64,000 bases of DNA from contig CAWHTU010000005.1 of assembly GCA_963832305.1 (NCBI GenBank), positions 262,764 to 326,763 of the forward strand, read 5' to 3'. The position numbers and the translations under genes are program-made. This document shows, one piece after another, positions 34,349 to 43,635 of the stretch (position 1 is the first letter of the stretch; every line of letters begins with the position of its first letter). The DNA comes from Roseiarcus sp963832305 (GTDB lineage Bacteria > Pseudomonadota > Alphaproteobacteria > Rhizobiales > Beijerinckiaceae). Under the pieces are notes generated by a model. That model was not told where the DNA came from and did no database searches. It was given only the letters and a program-made list of their open reading frames with translations.

Positions 34349-35005
34349 TTGGCGCAACTATTCCATCCCTACGCAGACACGGCCCTGCGCGTCGCCCTGC
34401 TGGCGCTCGCCGCGAGCCCAGCGCTTCTGATTGCCGGCGGTTTCGCGATCAGCCGGTCGCCCTATGTGACCGGGCAGGACATGATTAGCGCGCAGCCCGT
34501 TCCCTTCAGCCACGAACACCACGTCGGTTTCGACGGCCTCGATTGCCGCTACTGCCATTTCGGCGTCGAGACGTCCCGCTGGGCGGGCATACCGCCCACC
34601 GAGGTCTGCATGACCTGCCATTCCCAGCTCTTCGATCAAGCCTCTGTTCTCGCCCCAGTGCGAGAGAGCCTCGCGAAGAACGAGCCGATCGCTTGGGCGC
34701 GCGTTCACGCGCTTCCTGACTACGTCTATTTCGATCACGCGATCCATGTCGCCAAGGGGGTGGGCTGCACCACGTGCCACGGTGAAGTCGAGCGGATGCC
34801 GCTCACCAAGCAGGCGACGCCCATGACGATGGGCTGGTGCATCGACTGCCACCGCAATCCCGCGCCACATCTCCGCGAACCGGACCAGGTCTTCGCTACG
34901 TCATGGTCGCCCCCGCCCGACCAGAAAGAAGTGGGGTTGAAGCTGATGCGCCATTACGAGATCGACACGAGGCATCTTCTCGACTGTTCGGTATGCCACC
35001 GGTGA
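34349..35005 (+). CDS. actA: Alternative complex III pentaheme cytochrome subunit
   Basis: ActA holds five heme motifs (CRYCH, CMTCH, CTTCH, CIDCH, CSVCH) after a single N-terminal helix, exactly the ActA pattern. It begins the act gene set of alternative complex III, which oxidises quinol and reduces a c-type cytochrome in place of bc1. The chosen start is a TTG at 34349 with AGGTGG four bases upstream, which puts LAQLFHPYADT at the N-terminus as in relatives. An ATG at 34316 adds 11 residues and has no ribosome site. The stop overlaps actB by ten bases. Confidence 0.92.
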   Translation: MAQLFHPYADTALRVALLALAASPALLIAGGFAISRSPYVTGQDMISAQPVPFSHEHHVGFDGLDCRYCHFGVETSRWAGIPPTEVCMTCHSQLFDQASVLAPVRESLAKNEPIAWARVHALPDYVYFDHAIHVAKGVGCTTCHGEVERMPLTKQATPMTMGWCIDCHRNPAPHLREPDQVFATSWSPPPDQKEVGLKLMRHYEIDTRHLLDCSVCHR

Positions 35006-37836
35006 CCCGGCGGCGGCCAATCCGCGTCGACGAGCTCTCGCGCCGACGTGCGCTGCAGCTGCTGGCAGGCGGCGCCGCGTCGCTCGCGGCGGGATGCTCG
35101 CAGCCGGACGAGAACAGCGTCGCTCAGGGGGACAGGAAGGAACTGCCTTACGTCCACATGCCCGAGGGCCTGGTTCCAGGCGTTCCCGAGCACTATGCGA
35201 CCGCGTTGCCGCTAGCCGGATACGGCCGCGGCGTCATCGTGACTGCCTTTGAGGGGCGGCCAACGAAGGTCGAGGGCAATCCGCGCCATCCAGCCAGCCT
35301 CGGCGCGACCGATGTTTTCGCCCAGGCGGAAGTGCTGTCGCTCTACGATCCCGACCGGTCGGAGGCTGTCCGCGCCGACGGTGAGATTAGCGACTGGGAA
35401 GCGTTCGACAGCGCATTCCGCGCGCGCCTTGCGCAGCACGCGAAGGATAAGGACGGCGGCCTGCGCCTGCTTACCGGCCGTATCTCATCGCCAACGTTAC
35501 TCGACCAGATCGCAAAGCTGAAGACTGCGCTCCCGGATCTGCGCTGGCACGTTTACGAGCCGACGGAGGGAGATGAAGGCGAGGCGACGCGCGCCGTCTA
35601 TGGCGAGGCGCTGCGGCTGAGAGCGCGGCTGCGCGACGCCGATACGGTAGTCGCCTTCGGCGCCGATCCGCTCGGACCCGGCCCGGACCAGGTCGCGAAC
35701 GCCCGGGCGCTTGCGGATCGCCGTCAGCGCGATCGCGCCTCCGCCCGGCTCTATTCCGCCGAAAGCACTTTGACCCTGACGGGCGCAGCGGCCGACCGGC
35801 GCATCACCGCGCATCCGGACGCCCTCGAGGCGATGATCGCCGCTCTCGCCGCCGAACTCGGCGCTCCGGTCGCGCGGCCCGAGCTTTCCGCCGGCGCAGG
35901 CGAATTCCTCGCCGCCGCCGTTAGGGATCTGAAGGCGCGCCCAGAGCGCGGCCTCGTGTTCGTCGGCGCGACGATGTCGCTAGCTTCGCAGGCGCTCGCC
36001 GTATGGATCAACGATCGGCTCGACGCGCCTGTTGATGCTTTCGCTCCTCCGCAGCGTGAGCTCGAAGGCGAAACCCTAACCGCGCTCGCCGAAGCCCTTC
36101 GGGGGGGCGAGGTACGGACGCTCGTAAGCCTCGACTGCAATCCCGTCGCGACGGCGCCCGGCGATCTCGATTTCGTGGGCCTGATGCGGCGCGCGCCTTT
36201 CCGGGTGCATTTTGGCCTCTATTTCGACGAGACCGCCGCCGCTTCGACCTGGCACGCGCCGACGGCCCATCCCCTTAAATCGTGGAGCGACATTGCCTCG
36301 CCCGACCGCGCGGTCAGCATCGTCCAGCCGCTGATCCGGCCGCTGCGGCCCTCCTACAGCGCGCACAAGCTTTTGGCTCTTATGGCGGGCGAGCCGGAGC
36401 AAGACGACCACGACCGGCTGCGCGCAGCGTGGCGCGCCCGGTGGGGTCCCGACGGATTCGACGCGCGCTGGCGAAAGGCGCTGATCGATGGCGTCGTTGA
36501 GGATGTGGCTCCCGAGACCGTGAGCAGGCCCAAGGCAAGGTTGCCGAACTGGACGGCGCCTGCGCGGCCACCCGGGTTCGCGGTCGTTTACGCGCCCGAC
36601 CCGTCCGTGTTCGACGGGCGGTTCGCCAACAATGCTTGGCTGCAGGAATGTCCCCAGCCGTTCTCGAAAGCCGTCTGGGGCAACGCCATCGAGATGGCGA
36701 TCGAAGACGCACGCCGCCTTGACATCCGCGAGGGCGACGAGGTCGAGATCGTCGCGGAAGGACGCAGCCTCTATGGCCCGATGCGGCTCGCGAACGGGCT
36801 CGCGCCGGGCGTGCTCAAGCTTACGCTCGGCTATGGGCGCACGGGCGCGGGACGCATCGGAAATGGGCTCGGCGTCAACGCCGCCGTCTTGCGCGCAAGC
36901 GCCTCTCCGTGGATTACGCGCGGCGCTACCCTGAGCCGCGTCAGCGCCGACGGCCAGCTGTCCCCGGCGGTAGCCGGACTATATGCGCTCCCGGGCGAAG
37001 CTCGGAAGCTTGCGCCGGCGCTAGCCCCGGGCGCCTCGCTTCCGCCGCGAACCCAGAAGCCGTCCTTCAACACGCCGCCGCCCACGGCGCCGGGCGATCC
37101 CTACGCCTGGGCGATGAGCATCGACACCGACGCCTGCATCGGCTGCAACGCCTGCGTCCTCGCCTGCCAGTCGGAGAACAACGTCCCCTCCATCGGCCCC
37201 GAGCAGATCCGCATGGGGCGCGACATGCACTGGCTGAGGGTCGACGTTTACGATCACGCCGAGACGTTAAATCCGCGACCCGTCTTTCAGCCCGTGCCCT
37301 GCATGCATTGCGAGACCGCGCCCTGCGAGCCGGTTTGCCCGGTCGAAGCCTCCGTGCACGACCATGAGGGACTCAACGTCCAAGTCTACAATCGCTGCGT
37401 CGGCACGCGCTTTTGCGAGTCGAACTGCCCCTACAAAGTGCGCCGCTTCAACTTCTTCGGCTACGCCGACGGCCAGGAATATGGCGATCTCGGCGACCCA
37501 CTCGTCAAGGCCGCGAACAATCCCGACGTCAGCGTGCGCGCGCGCGGCGTCATGGAGAAATGCACCTATTGCGTCCAGCGGATCAGCGCCGCGCGCCGTC
37601 TCGCCGAGCGCGAGACGCGGCTCATAGCGGAAGGCGACGTTGTCACCGCCTGCCAGGGCGCCTGTCCCACGAGGGCGATCCAGTTCGGAAATCTCGCCGA
37701 TCCGAACTCCGCCGTGTCCCGCCTGCGGCGCGATGCGAGGCATTACGCGCTTCTGGAGGAGCTCCACACAAGGCCGCGAACCACCTACCTCGCGCGTGTG
37801 GTCAATGCCGACCACGAAGCCGGATCGAAATCATGA
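34993..37836 (+). CDS. actB: Alternative complex III molybdopterin-oxidoreductase-like iron-sulfur subunit
   Basis: The 947-residue protein fuses a molybdopterin-oxidoreductase-like domain (no cofactor expected in this family) to a ferredoxin-like C-terminal part. The Cys clusters are CIGCNACVLACQSENNVP, CMHCETAPCEPVCPVEAS, CVGTRFCESNCPYKVRRFNF and CTYCVQRI with a later CQGACPTRA; ligands for three 4Fe-4S and one 3Fe-4S cluster are the usual complement. The N-terminus holds an RRRALQLLAGGAASL Tat-like signal ending at a lipobox-like AAGCS. The ATG at 34993 overlaps actA. It ends in an ATGA overlap with actC. Confidence 0.92.
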   Translation: MPPVTRRRPIRVDELSRRRALQLLAGGAASLAAGCSQPDENSVAQGDRKELPYVHMPEGLVPGVPEHYATALPLAGYGRGVIVTAFEGRPTKVEGNPRHPASLGATDVFAQAEVLSLYDPDRSEAVRADGEISDWEAFDSAFRARLAQHAKDKDGGLRLLTGRISSPTLLDQIAKLKTALPDLRWHVYEPTEGDEGEATRAVYGEALRLRARLRDADTVVAFGADPLGPGPDQVANARALADRRQRDRASARLYSAESTLTLTGAAADRRITAHPDALEAMIAALAAELGAPVARPELSAGAGEFLAAAVRDLKARPERGLVFVGATMSLASQALAVWINDRLDAPVDAFAPPQRELEGETLTALAEALRGGEVRTLVSLDCNPVATAPGDLDFVGLMRRAPFRVHFGLYFDETAAASTWHAPTAHPLKSWSDIASPDRAVSIVQPLIRPLRPSYSAHKLLALMAGEPEQDDHDRLRAAWRARWGPDGFDARWRKALIDGVVEDVAPETVSRPKARLPNWTAPARPPGFAVVYAPDPSVFDGRFANNAWLQECPQPFSKAVWGNAIEMAIEDARRLDIREGDEVEIVAEGRSLYGPMRLANGLAPGVLKLTLGYGRTGAGRIGNGLGVNAAVLRASASPWITRGATLSRVSADGQLSPAVAGLYALPGEARKLAPALAPGASLPPRTQKPSFNTPPPTAPGDPYAWAMSIDTDACIGCNACVLACQSENNVPSIGPEQIRMGRDMHWLRVDVYDHAETLNPRPVFQPVPCMHCETAPCEPVCPVEASVHDHEGLNVQVYNRCVGTRFCESNCPYKVRRFNFFGYADGQEYGDLGDPLVKAANNPDVSVRARGVMEKCTYCVQRISAARRLAERETRLIAEGDVVTACQGACPTRAIQFGNLADPNSAVSRLRRDARHYALLEELHTRPRTTYLARVVNADHEAGSKS

Positions 37837-39203
37837 CCGTCGTATCCGCACTCGATCGGGCGCCGTCGCTCGAAGACGATCGGGTCCTCCCGCGGTCGAT
37901 CGACGATCGCGCGATAACCGGCCTTGTCTGCGCCCCGCTGCTTCGCTCCGCCGGCGGGCCCTGGTGGATCGCCTTCCTCGTCTGTTCGGCAGGAACTTTG
38001 GCGACGCTCTTCGGCGTCTATACGCTCTTCACGCGAGGCGTAGGCATTTGGGGCATCAACACCAGCGTAGTCTGGGGCTACGCGATCGCGAATTATGTCT
38101 GGTGGATCGGGATCGGCAACGCCGGTACGCTCATCTCCTCGCTGCTGCTGCTGACCCGGCAATCGTGGCGCGCCTCGATCAGTCGGTTCGCGGAGGCCAT
38201 GACGCTTTTCGCGGTCGCGATCGCCGGACTTTTTCCAATCTTCCATCTCGGGCGCCCGCTCTATTTCTACTGGCTCGCGCCCTATCCGGCGACGATGCAG
38301 GTCTGGCCGCAATGGCGCAGCGCGCTCATCTGGGACTTCTGGGCGATCACCAGCTATCTCCTGTTTTCGATAATCTTTTGGTATGTCGGGGTGATCCCCG
38401 ACCTTGCGACATTGCGCGACCGTTCCTCCGGCGCCTGGCAAAGGATCTATGGCGTATTCGCGCTCGGCTGGCGCGGTTCAGCGCGGCACTGGCGCCATTA
38501 TCGCAAGCTTCAGATCACGCTCGCAGCCCTGGCGACGCCGCTCGTCTGCTCCGTCCATTCGATCGTCGGACTCGATTTCGCCGCGAGCCTGATGCCCGGC
38601 TGGCGGGAGCCGATCTTTCCGCCCTATTTTGTGGTCGGCGCGATGTATTCCGGCTTCGCCGTCGTCGTCCTGCTGGCCGTCGTCATCTCGCGCGCCTTTG
38701 GCCTGCAGGCGCTGATAACGCATCGTCATTTCGAGGCGATGGCGAAGATCATATTGATGGCGTCGATCGTCATGGGCCTGTCCTATGCCAGCGAATGGTT
38801 TGCCGCCTGGTACTCCGGCAATCCTGAGGACCGCGGTCTCGTCGTGTTCGAATTCACCGGCGCCTACGCGAAGCTCTATTACGCGATGCTGTTTTGCAAT
38901 GTCGTCGCGCCGCAGATTCTGTGGGCGCCCGCGATGCGCACAAGCCTTCCGGTCTTGATCGCCGTGTCGGTCGCCGTTCTTGTCGGCATGTGGCTCGAGC
39001 GCATTCTCATCGTCTGGAACACGCTGTCGCACAGCTTTCTCCCGCCGATGGACCGGGTGTTCTTTCCGACCTTCTGGGATTGGCTGTTTTTGTTCGGGCC
39101 GATCTTCTTCTTCGGCTGGCTCTTTCTCCTGTTCTGTAGGATCGCTCCGGTCGTGCCGATGTACGACGTGCGCGAACTGCGGGGGCGCGAGGCCGTTGCA
39201 TGA
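37833..39203 (+). CDS. actC: Alternative complex III NrfD-like membrane subunit ActC
   Basis: The 456-residue integral membrane protein has about ten helices. NrfD/PsrC family phrases are WWIGIGNAGTLISSLLLL, FPIFHLGRPLYFYWLAPYP and SVHSIVGLDFAASLMPGW. In alternative complex III, ActC binds quinol at the periplasmic side and passes electrons to the ActB clusters. The ATG at 37833 overlaps the actB stop (ATGA), and the ATG of actD overlaps its own stop the same way, as throughout this operon. Confidence 0.92.
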   Translation: MTVVSALDRAPSLEDDRVLPRSIDDRAITGLVCAPLLRSAGGPWWIAFLVCSAGTLATLFGVYTLFTRGVGIWGINTSVVWGYAIANYVWWIGIGNAGTLISSLLLLTRQSWRASISRFAEAMTLFAVAIAGLFPIFHLGRPLYFYWLAPYPATMQVWPQWRSALIWDFWAITSYLLFSIIFWYVGVIPDLATLRDRSSGAWQRIYGVFALGWRGSARHWRHYRKLQITLAALATPLVCSVHSIVGLDFAASLMPGWREPIFPPYFVVGAMYSGFAVVVLLAVVISRAFGLQALITHRHFEAMAKIILMASIVMGLSYASEWFAAWYSGNPEDRGLVVFEFTGAYAKLYYAMLFCNVVAPQILWAPAMRTSLPVLIAVSVAVLVGMWLERILIVWNTLSHSFLPPMDRVFFPTFWDWLFLFGPIFFFGWLFLLFCRIAPVVPMYDVRELRGREAVA

Positions 39204-39730
39204 AGACCAAGGAGCCGCCGCTCATCATCGCGGAGTTTCGCAACGGCGACGACCTCAGCGAGGCGGCGCGCGAAGCGCACAAGCAGGGCTTTGACCCTCT
39301 CGACGCGCTGACCCCATGCCCAGTGGAGGAGCTCGACGACATTCTGGGCCTCGACACGTCGCCCATTCGTTGGCCGATGCTTATCGCAGCTCTTGTCGTC
39401 GCGGCCGCAGCCTATAGCCTGGAGTTCTGGAGCGCCGTCTACGCCTATCCGATCGACTCGGGCGGCCGGCCGCTTAACAGTTGGCCGATCTTCCTTCTCG
39501 TGCCCTTCGAAGTGGGCGTGCTCGCGGCGGCGATTGCGGGTTTTGCGGCGCTTCTGGCGCTCTGCGGCTTGCCCCGCCTGAATCACCCGCTGTTCGACTG
39601 CGAGGCGGTCGAGCGGGCGACCGACGATCGATATTTCCTGCTGGTTCGAGCTCCGCCTCTATCCGACAGCATTCGGTTGAAGCTGCTGCTTTTCGGCGCG
39701 AGAGCCGTGCGGATCGAGGAGCAGCCTTGA
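39200..39730 (+). CDS. actD: Alternative complex III subunit ActD (DUF3341)
   Basis: The 176-residue protein has a soluble N-terminal part (AEFRNGDDLSEAAREAHKQG, FDPLDALTPCPVEEL) followed by two membrane helices (MLIAALVVAAAAYSLEFWS; EVGVLAAAIAGFAALLALCG). This is the DUF3341 layout of ActD, a structural subunit without known cofactor. The middle phrase PRLNHPLFDCEAVERATDD is family-typical. Overlapping start and stop with both neighbours support a polycistronic message. Confidence 0.9.
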   Translation: MKTKEPPLIIAEFRNGDDLSEAAREAHKQGFDPLDALTPCPVEELDDILGLDTSPIRWPMLIAALVVAAAAYSLEFWSAVYAYPIDSGGRPLNSWPIFLLVPFEVGVLAAAIAGFAALLALCGLPRLNHPLFDCEAVERATDDRYFLLVRAPPLSDSIRLKLLLFGARAVRIEEQP

Positions 39731-40248
39731 TGCGAGCGGCTCTCCTTATGCTGCTCGCTTCGAGTCTGGGCGCGTGCTCGGACCAGTCGATGACGCGCCA
39801 GCCGCACTACGGGCCGAACGCGCCGGCGCCGATTTTCGCGAATGGTTCGGCGGCGCAGACGCCGCCGGCCGGCGCCGTGGCGCAGGAGGCGGAAGCCGAA
39901 GCGGATGCCTCGGCCGTGCGCCCGCCGGTCGATCTCGCGCTTCTGCGGCGCGGCCGAGAGCGCTTCGAGATCTTCTGCTCGCCCTGTCACGGCTTCGGGG
40001 GCGACGCCGACGGCGCAGTCGTGCGGCGTGGGTTTCCGCGTCCGCCGTCCTATTACGACGCGGCGCTGATGGCGGCCCCGGCGCAGCTCTTCTTCGACAC
40101 GATCACCAAGGGTTTCGGCGTCATGTATGCCTACGGCTCCCGCATTCCGCCGCGCGACCGGTGGGCGATCATCGCCTATATCCGGGCGCTCCAGCAGAGC
40201 CGCTCGGCAAGCGCGGCTGCCGCTCCCGGCCAGGGAGCGGCGCAATGA
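39730..40248 (+). CDS. actE: Alternative complex III monoheme cytochrome ActE
   Basis: The 172-residue lipoprotein begins MRAALLMLLASSLGACS, whose LGAC is a lipobox. It contains one heme motif, CSPCH, followed by a segment typical of ActE (AYGSRIPPRDRWAIIAYIRAL). It would carry electrons from ActA towards the terminal oxidase. A Pro/Ala-rich spacer separates the lipid anchor from the heme domain. It begins by a one-base overlap with the actD stop (TGATG) and ends overlapping actF. Confidence 0.9.
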   Translation: MRAALLMLLASSLGACSDQSMTRQPHYGPNAPAPIFANGSAAQTPPAGAVAQEAEAEADASAVRPPVDLALLRRGRERFEIFCSPCHGFGGDADGAVVRRGFPRPPSYYDAALMAAPAQLFFDTITKGFGVMYAYGSRIPPRDRWAIIAYIRALQQSRSASAAAAPGQGAAQ

Positions 40249-41322
40249 GCGCGGCGGAATCCATGCCTGGCCTGCCCGCGACGCGGAGCCTTTTCCTTAT
40301 CGCGTTGGCGGCCGCGATCCTGCTTGCAGGCGGCGTGGTCCTTTCCCCCTCCGCGGTGGCGAAGGGATGGCTCGCGGGCTTCGTGTTCTGGAGTTCCGCG
40401 CCAATCGGGGCCGTGGCGCTCGCCCTGATCCACGAAGCAACGGGTGGTCGGTGGGGCGTCGCCGCCGCGCCGACGTTGCGCCTCGGCTGCGTGTGCGCGC
40501 TCACTCTGCCGCTGTTCTTCGCCGTGTTTGCCCCGTTCGTGGGCCTCGTCTATCCGTGGGCGCGCGATGCCGGGTCGGTCCCGCCGGACGTCTCGCGCCT
40601 CTTTCTTAACGCGGCGCTCTTCGGAGCCTATGGGCTGATCGCGCTTGTCGGCTGGGCCGTCATCGCTGCGCTGCGGGCGGGAGGCCGGCTTGGATTGCTT
40701 GGCGTCTCGCTGGCGCTGGTCTTCCACGGTGTCGCGATCAGCGCGGTCGCCGTCGCATGGCTGCTTTCTCTCGATCAGCGCTTCGCCGATTCCGCCTTCG
40801 GCGCCGAAATCGCCGTACAGCAGAATTCTGCTTGCGCTCGCCGCCGTCGCCGCGCTTGCGCCATTGCGCGCTGTCGCCGTGGCGAAGGGCGACATCGGCG
40901 CCTTGCTGTTCGCGACGGCGCTCGGCGCCTTCTACCTCGGCCTCATGACTTTCATCGTCAACTGGTACGGCGACCAGCCGGATGACGCGGCCTGGTATCT
41001 AGCGCGGGCGCACGGACTGTCTTTTGGCTTCCTCCTGGGCGCTCTCGTGCTTGGAGCCGCCGTTCCCATCCTGGCTTGCGCGTGGGAGCGGGTCCGGACG
41101 AACGCTTTTGCGATGCGGGTCGTTGGGCTCATTACGATCCTGGGGGTCTTTCTTCACGATCTCTGGCTGGCGAACGCAGCAAGCGTCGCGGCCCTCTCGG
41201 CGTTCGCCGCCGTCGCCGCGATGGCTGGCCTATCGCTGGGCCTCGCCCCGCTGCTCGACCGGCGGTTTGCTCCCCGGCGGCCGCACGCGGCGCATCTCGA
41301 TCGACGCGAGGCGCGGACGTGA
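40245..41322 (+). pseudogene. actF: Alternative complex III subunit ActF, apparent single-base frameshift
   Basis: ActF is a ten-helix membrane subunit related to ActC. The first frame (from 40245) reads well through FADSAFGAEIAVQQ, then turns into an Arg-rich shadow and stops at 40985. The continuation is in the +1 frame from about 40825: ILLALAAVAALAPLRAVAVA, LGLMTFIVNWYGDQPDDAAW, and so on to the TGA at 41322. Dropping one A of the AA at 40824-40825 restores an uninterrupted 358-residue protein of normal composition. All neighbouring subunits are intact, so a sequencing or assembly error is as likely as true inactivation. Confidence 0.8.
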
Positions 41323-41891
41323 CCGCCGGCCGAAACGGGCGCCGCGAGGCGCATGGCGACCGGCGGGGTTCCGTCGTGTCGAGGATGGCGAAGTTGCTGC
41401 TCCTCGGCGCCCTTGCCGTGGTCGGCGCGTCCTTCTTGGCTGCGCCGATCGATCGCCGGCCGATTCCCGCGCGACGGCCGATTAGCGCGACGCCGGCCTC
41501 GGAAAGCCCCGTCCCGGACGAGCGCCGCGAACCACCCGACATCCGGGTCGGGACCGTAGCGGCGATCCTCGCTGGATTTCTACTGTTCGTCGTCTGCGCC
41601 GCATCGGGGCTGGTCTTCTTCTACCGGTCTCGCGCACATGACGCCACGTTCGTGAAGGTCGAGAACTTTCCCGCGCCGCGCCTCCAGACCCTTGCCGACG
41701 GCCTCGCTGAGCCGGAAATCGCGCGGCAAAAGGCCGATCTCGAGCGCTTCCGCTGGCTCGACCGCGATCATCGCACGTTCCAAATCCCTATCGAGGACGC
41801 CATGCGGCGCGTGGCGGCGCGTGGCGCCAAAGCCTACGATCCCGTCCCAGGCGTCGTGCAGAACGATGCCGGCGGAAGGTCAACGCCATGA
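41319..41891 (+). CDS. Membrane-anchored protein of the act-cox cluster, unknown function
   Basis: The 190-residue protein has two hydrophobic stretches (AKLLLLGALAVVGASFLAA; VGTVAAILAGFLLFVVCAAS) and a soluble end, FPAPRLQTLADGLAEPEIAR, then WLDRDHRTFQIPIEDAMRRV. The last phrase resembles a small conserved protein regularly found between actF and SCO/cox genes (a .GW.DR..G..RIPI..AM-type motif). It may help oxidase assembly. The GTG at 41319 overlaps the actF stop and has GAGG seven bases upstream; an ATG at 41385 is the alternative. Confidence 0.72.
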   Translation: MTAGRNGRREAHGDRRGSVVSRMAKLLLLGALAVVGASFLAAPIDRRPIPARRPISATPASESPVPDERREPPDIRVGTVAAILAGFLLFVVCAASGLVFFYRSRAHDATFVKVENFPAPRLQTLADGLAEPEIARQKADLERFRWLDRDHRTFQIPIEDAMRRVAARGAKAYDPVPGVVQNDAGGRSTP

Positions 41892-42691
41892 CCTCCGGCC
41901 CACGTCCCTGCCTCATCGCTTTCGCGCTATTGATTGCAAGCCTGTTGGGTCGTCCCGCCGAAGCCTCGCTGACCGCGGCGCAACTGGCGGCGGTTGGGGT
42001 GGAGCCGCCGCCCGGAGCAACGCTTCCGCTCGATGCGCCGCTCGCCGGTCTCGACGGGCGCCCGACGACGCTCCGCGGCGCGATGGCGGGCCATCCGGCC
42101 GTCCTCGTCTTCGCCGACTATCGCTGCATGCAATTGTGCTCGCCCATCCTCTCGGTTACGGGCGCGATGCTGGCGGCGAGCGGCCTTGCGCCGGGAACCG
42201 ACTATCGACTGATCGTCGTCGGCTTCAATCCGAGGGCGACCGCCGCCGACGCACGCGCGATGATCGGCGGGCAAATCGGTTTCGACACGCCGGTCGGCCG
42301 GGCGACGTTGCCGCTGATGGGGAGTCAATCCGCCGTAGAGAGACTAACCCACTCGGTCGGCTATCGCTTCGCCTATGATTCGGAGAACGATCGCTTCGCT
42401 CATCCCGCGGCTCTGCTCATCGTGACGCCCGACGGGCGCCTTTCGCGCGTCCTGACCGGACTTGCGATCACTGGCGACGACGTGAGGCGGGCGCTGATCG
42501 AGGCGCGGAGCGGCGGCGTCGCCGCTTTCGTCAACCGGGTTCGGTTGCTCTGCTACGGACTCGGCGCCTCGGTCGGGCGCTATGCCGGCCCAGTTCGAAT
42601 CGCGCTCGCGGCGGCCGGCGCCGCTACCCTTCTCGTCGTCGTGGCGGGGCTCCTGTTCCTGACGCGCGCAAGCGCAAGAGGGCCGGCATGA
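41888..42691 (+). CDS. SCO1/SenC-family copper chaperone for cytochrome oxidase
   Basis: The 267-residue protein has an N-terminal signal, then a thioredoxin-like SCO fold with the copper-binding CMQLC (C-x3-C) in VLVFADYRCMQLCSPIL and the third ligand His in NDRFAHPAALLIV. A C-terminal helix (RIALAAAGAATLLVVVAGLL) anchors it. SCO proteins insert the CuA centre into oxidase subunit II, whose gene starts in the next ATGA overlap. Location and sequence agree. Confidence 0.92.
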   Translation: MTSGPRPCLIAFALLIASLLGRPAEASLTAAQLAAVGVEPPPGATLPLDAPLAGLDGRPTTLRGAMAGHPAVLVFADYRCMQLCSPILSVTGAMLAASGLAPGTDYRLIVVGFNPRATAADARAMIGGQIGFDTPVGRATLPLMGSQSAVERLTHSVGYRFAYDSENDRFAHPAALLIVTPDGRLSRVLTGLAITGDDVRRALIEARSGGVAAFVNRVRLLCYGLGASVGRYAGPVRIALAAAGAATLLVVVAGLLFLTRASARGPA

Positions 42692-43635
42692 ACGCGATCC
42701 CATTGCTGCCGCAGTCGGCATCGACGTTCGCGCCGGGGACCGACGCTCTCTACCTCACGCTCGTCGCCGTGTCGGGCGCGATTGCGCTCCTTGTCTTTGC
42801 TCTCATCGTCATTTTTTCCGCCCGTTACCGGCGCGGGTCGTCTGCCACACGCGGCGAGCTGCCGCCGCTCATCCAGCACGAATTCGAGATCGGCTGGACG
42901 ACCGCAACCCTTTTCGCTTTCCTGATGCTTTTCTGGTGGGCGGGGGCCAATCAGATCTATCAGCTTCTTCCCCCAAGCAATGCGACGGAGATTCACGTCG
43001 TCGCGAAGCAATGGATGTGGAAGATCCAGCACTCGAACGGCGCGCGCGAGATCAACGTCCTTCACGCGCCGGTCGACGAGCCGATCCGGCTCGACATGAC
43101 CTCGCAGGACGTCATCCATTCCTTCGCCGTCCCGGACTTCCGCATCAAGCAGGACATCCTGCCCGGCCGCTATGTCGAGTCCTGGTTTCGCGCCACGAAG
43201 ACAGGGACCTTCCGCCTCTATTGCACACAGTTCTGCGGCACGGCGCATTCCGGCATGGTGGGCTCCGTGGTCATCTTGAGCAAGGCCGACTTCGCCGCCT
43301 GGCTCGCGGCGCAGCGGCCCGAGGGTGATCTCGTCGGTCAGGGCCACGCGCTCTTCGTAAGCCTCGGTTGCGCGGGCTGCCATACATCCGGCGGACCCAT
43401 CCACGCCCCCGATCTCGCGGGGCTCTATGGACGGAAGGTGCCCCTGTCCAACGGAGCCTTCGCGCTCGTCGACGACGCCTATATTCGCGACCGGATACTC
43501 GACCCGCAGAGCAATCCGCCCGCCGGCTACGATCCGATCATGCCGTCCTTCAAGGGCGAGGTGAATGACGGCGAGATCCTCGCGCTGACCACCTACATCC
43601 GTTCGCTTAAGCCCACCACGGGAGCGCTCCGATGA
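42688..43635 (+). CDS. coxB: caa3-type cytochrome c oxidase subunit II (CuA plus fused cytochrome c)
   Basis: The 315-residue protein has two N-terminal helices. Then come the cupredoxin domain with WMWKIQHSNG and the CuA-binding YCTQFCGTAHSGM (two Cys, His, Met) and a C-terminal cytochrome c domain with GCAGCHTSGG and a Met in DPIMPSF. The fused heme c defines the caa3 type. It accepts electrons from alternative complex III cytochromes or soluble cytochrome c. It overlaps SCO upstream and coxA downstream by ATGA. Confidence 0.95.
   Translation: MNAIPLLPQSASTFAPGTDALYLTLVAVSGAIALLVFALIVIFSARYRRGSSATRGELPPLIQHEFEIGWTTATLFAFLMLFWWAGANQIYQLLPPSNATEIHVVAKQWMWKIQHSNGAREINVLHAPVDEPIRLDMTSQDVIHSFAVPDFRIKQDILPGRYVESWFRATKTGTFRLYCTQFCGTAHSGMVGSVVILSKADFAAWLAAQRPEGDLVGQGHALFVSLGCAGCHTSGGPIHAPDLAGLYGRKVPLSNGAFALVDDAYIRDRILDPQSNPPAGYDPIMPSFKGEVNDGEILALTTYIRSLKPTTGALR

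Noticed and set aside
35497..37815. Several long minus-strand open frames opposite actB
   Set aside because: They are GC-driven shadows of a well-supported gene; none shows a conserved motif.
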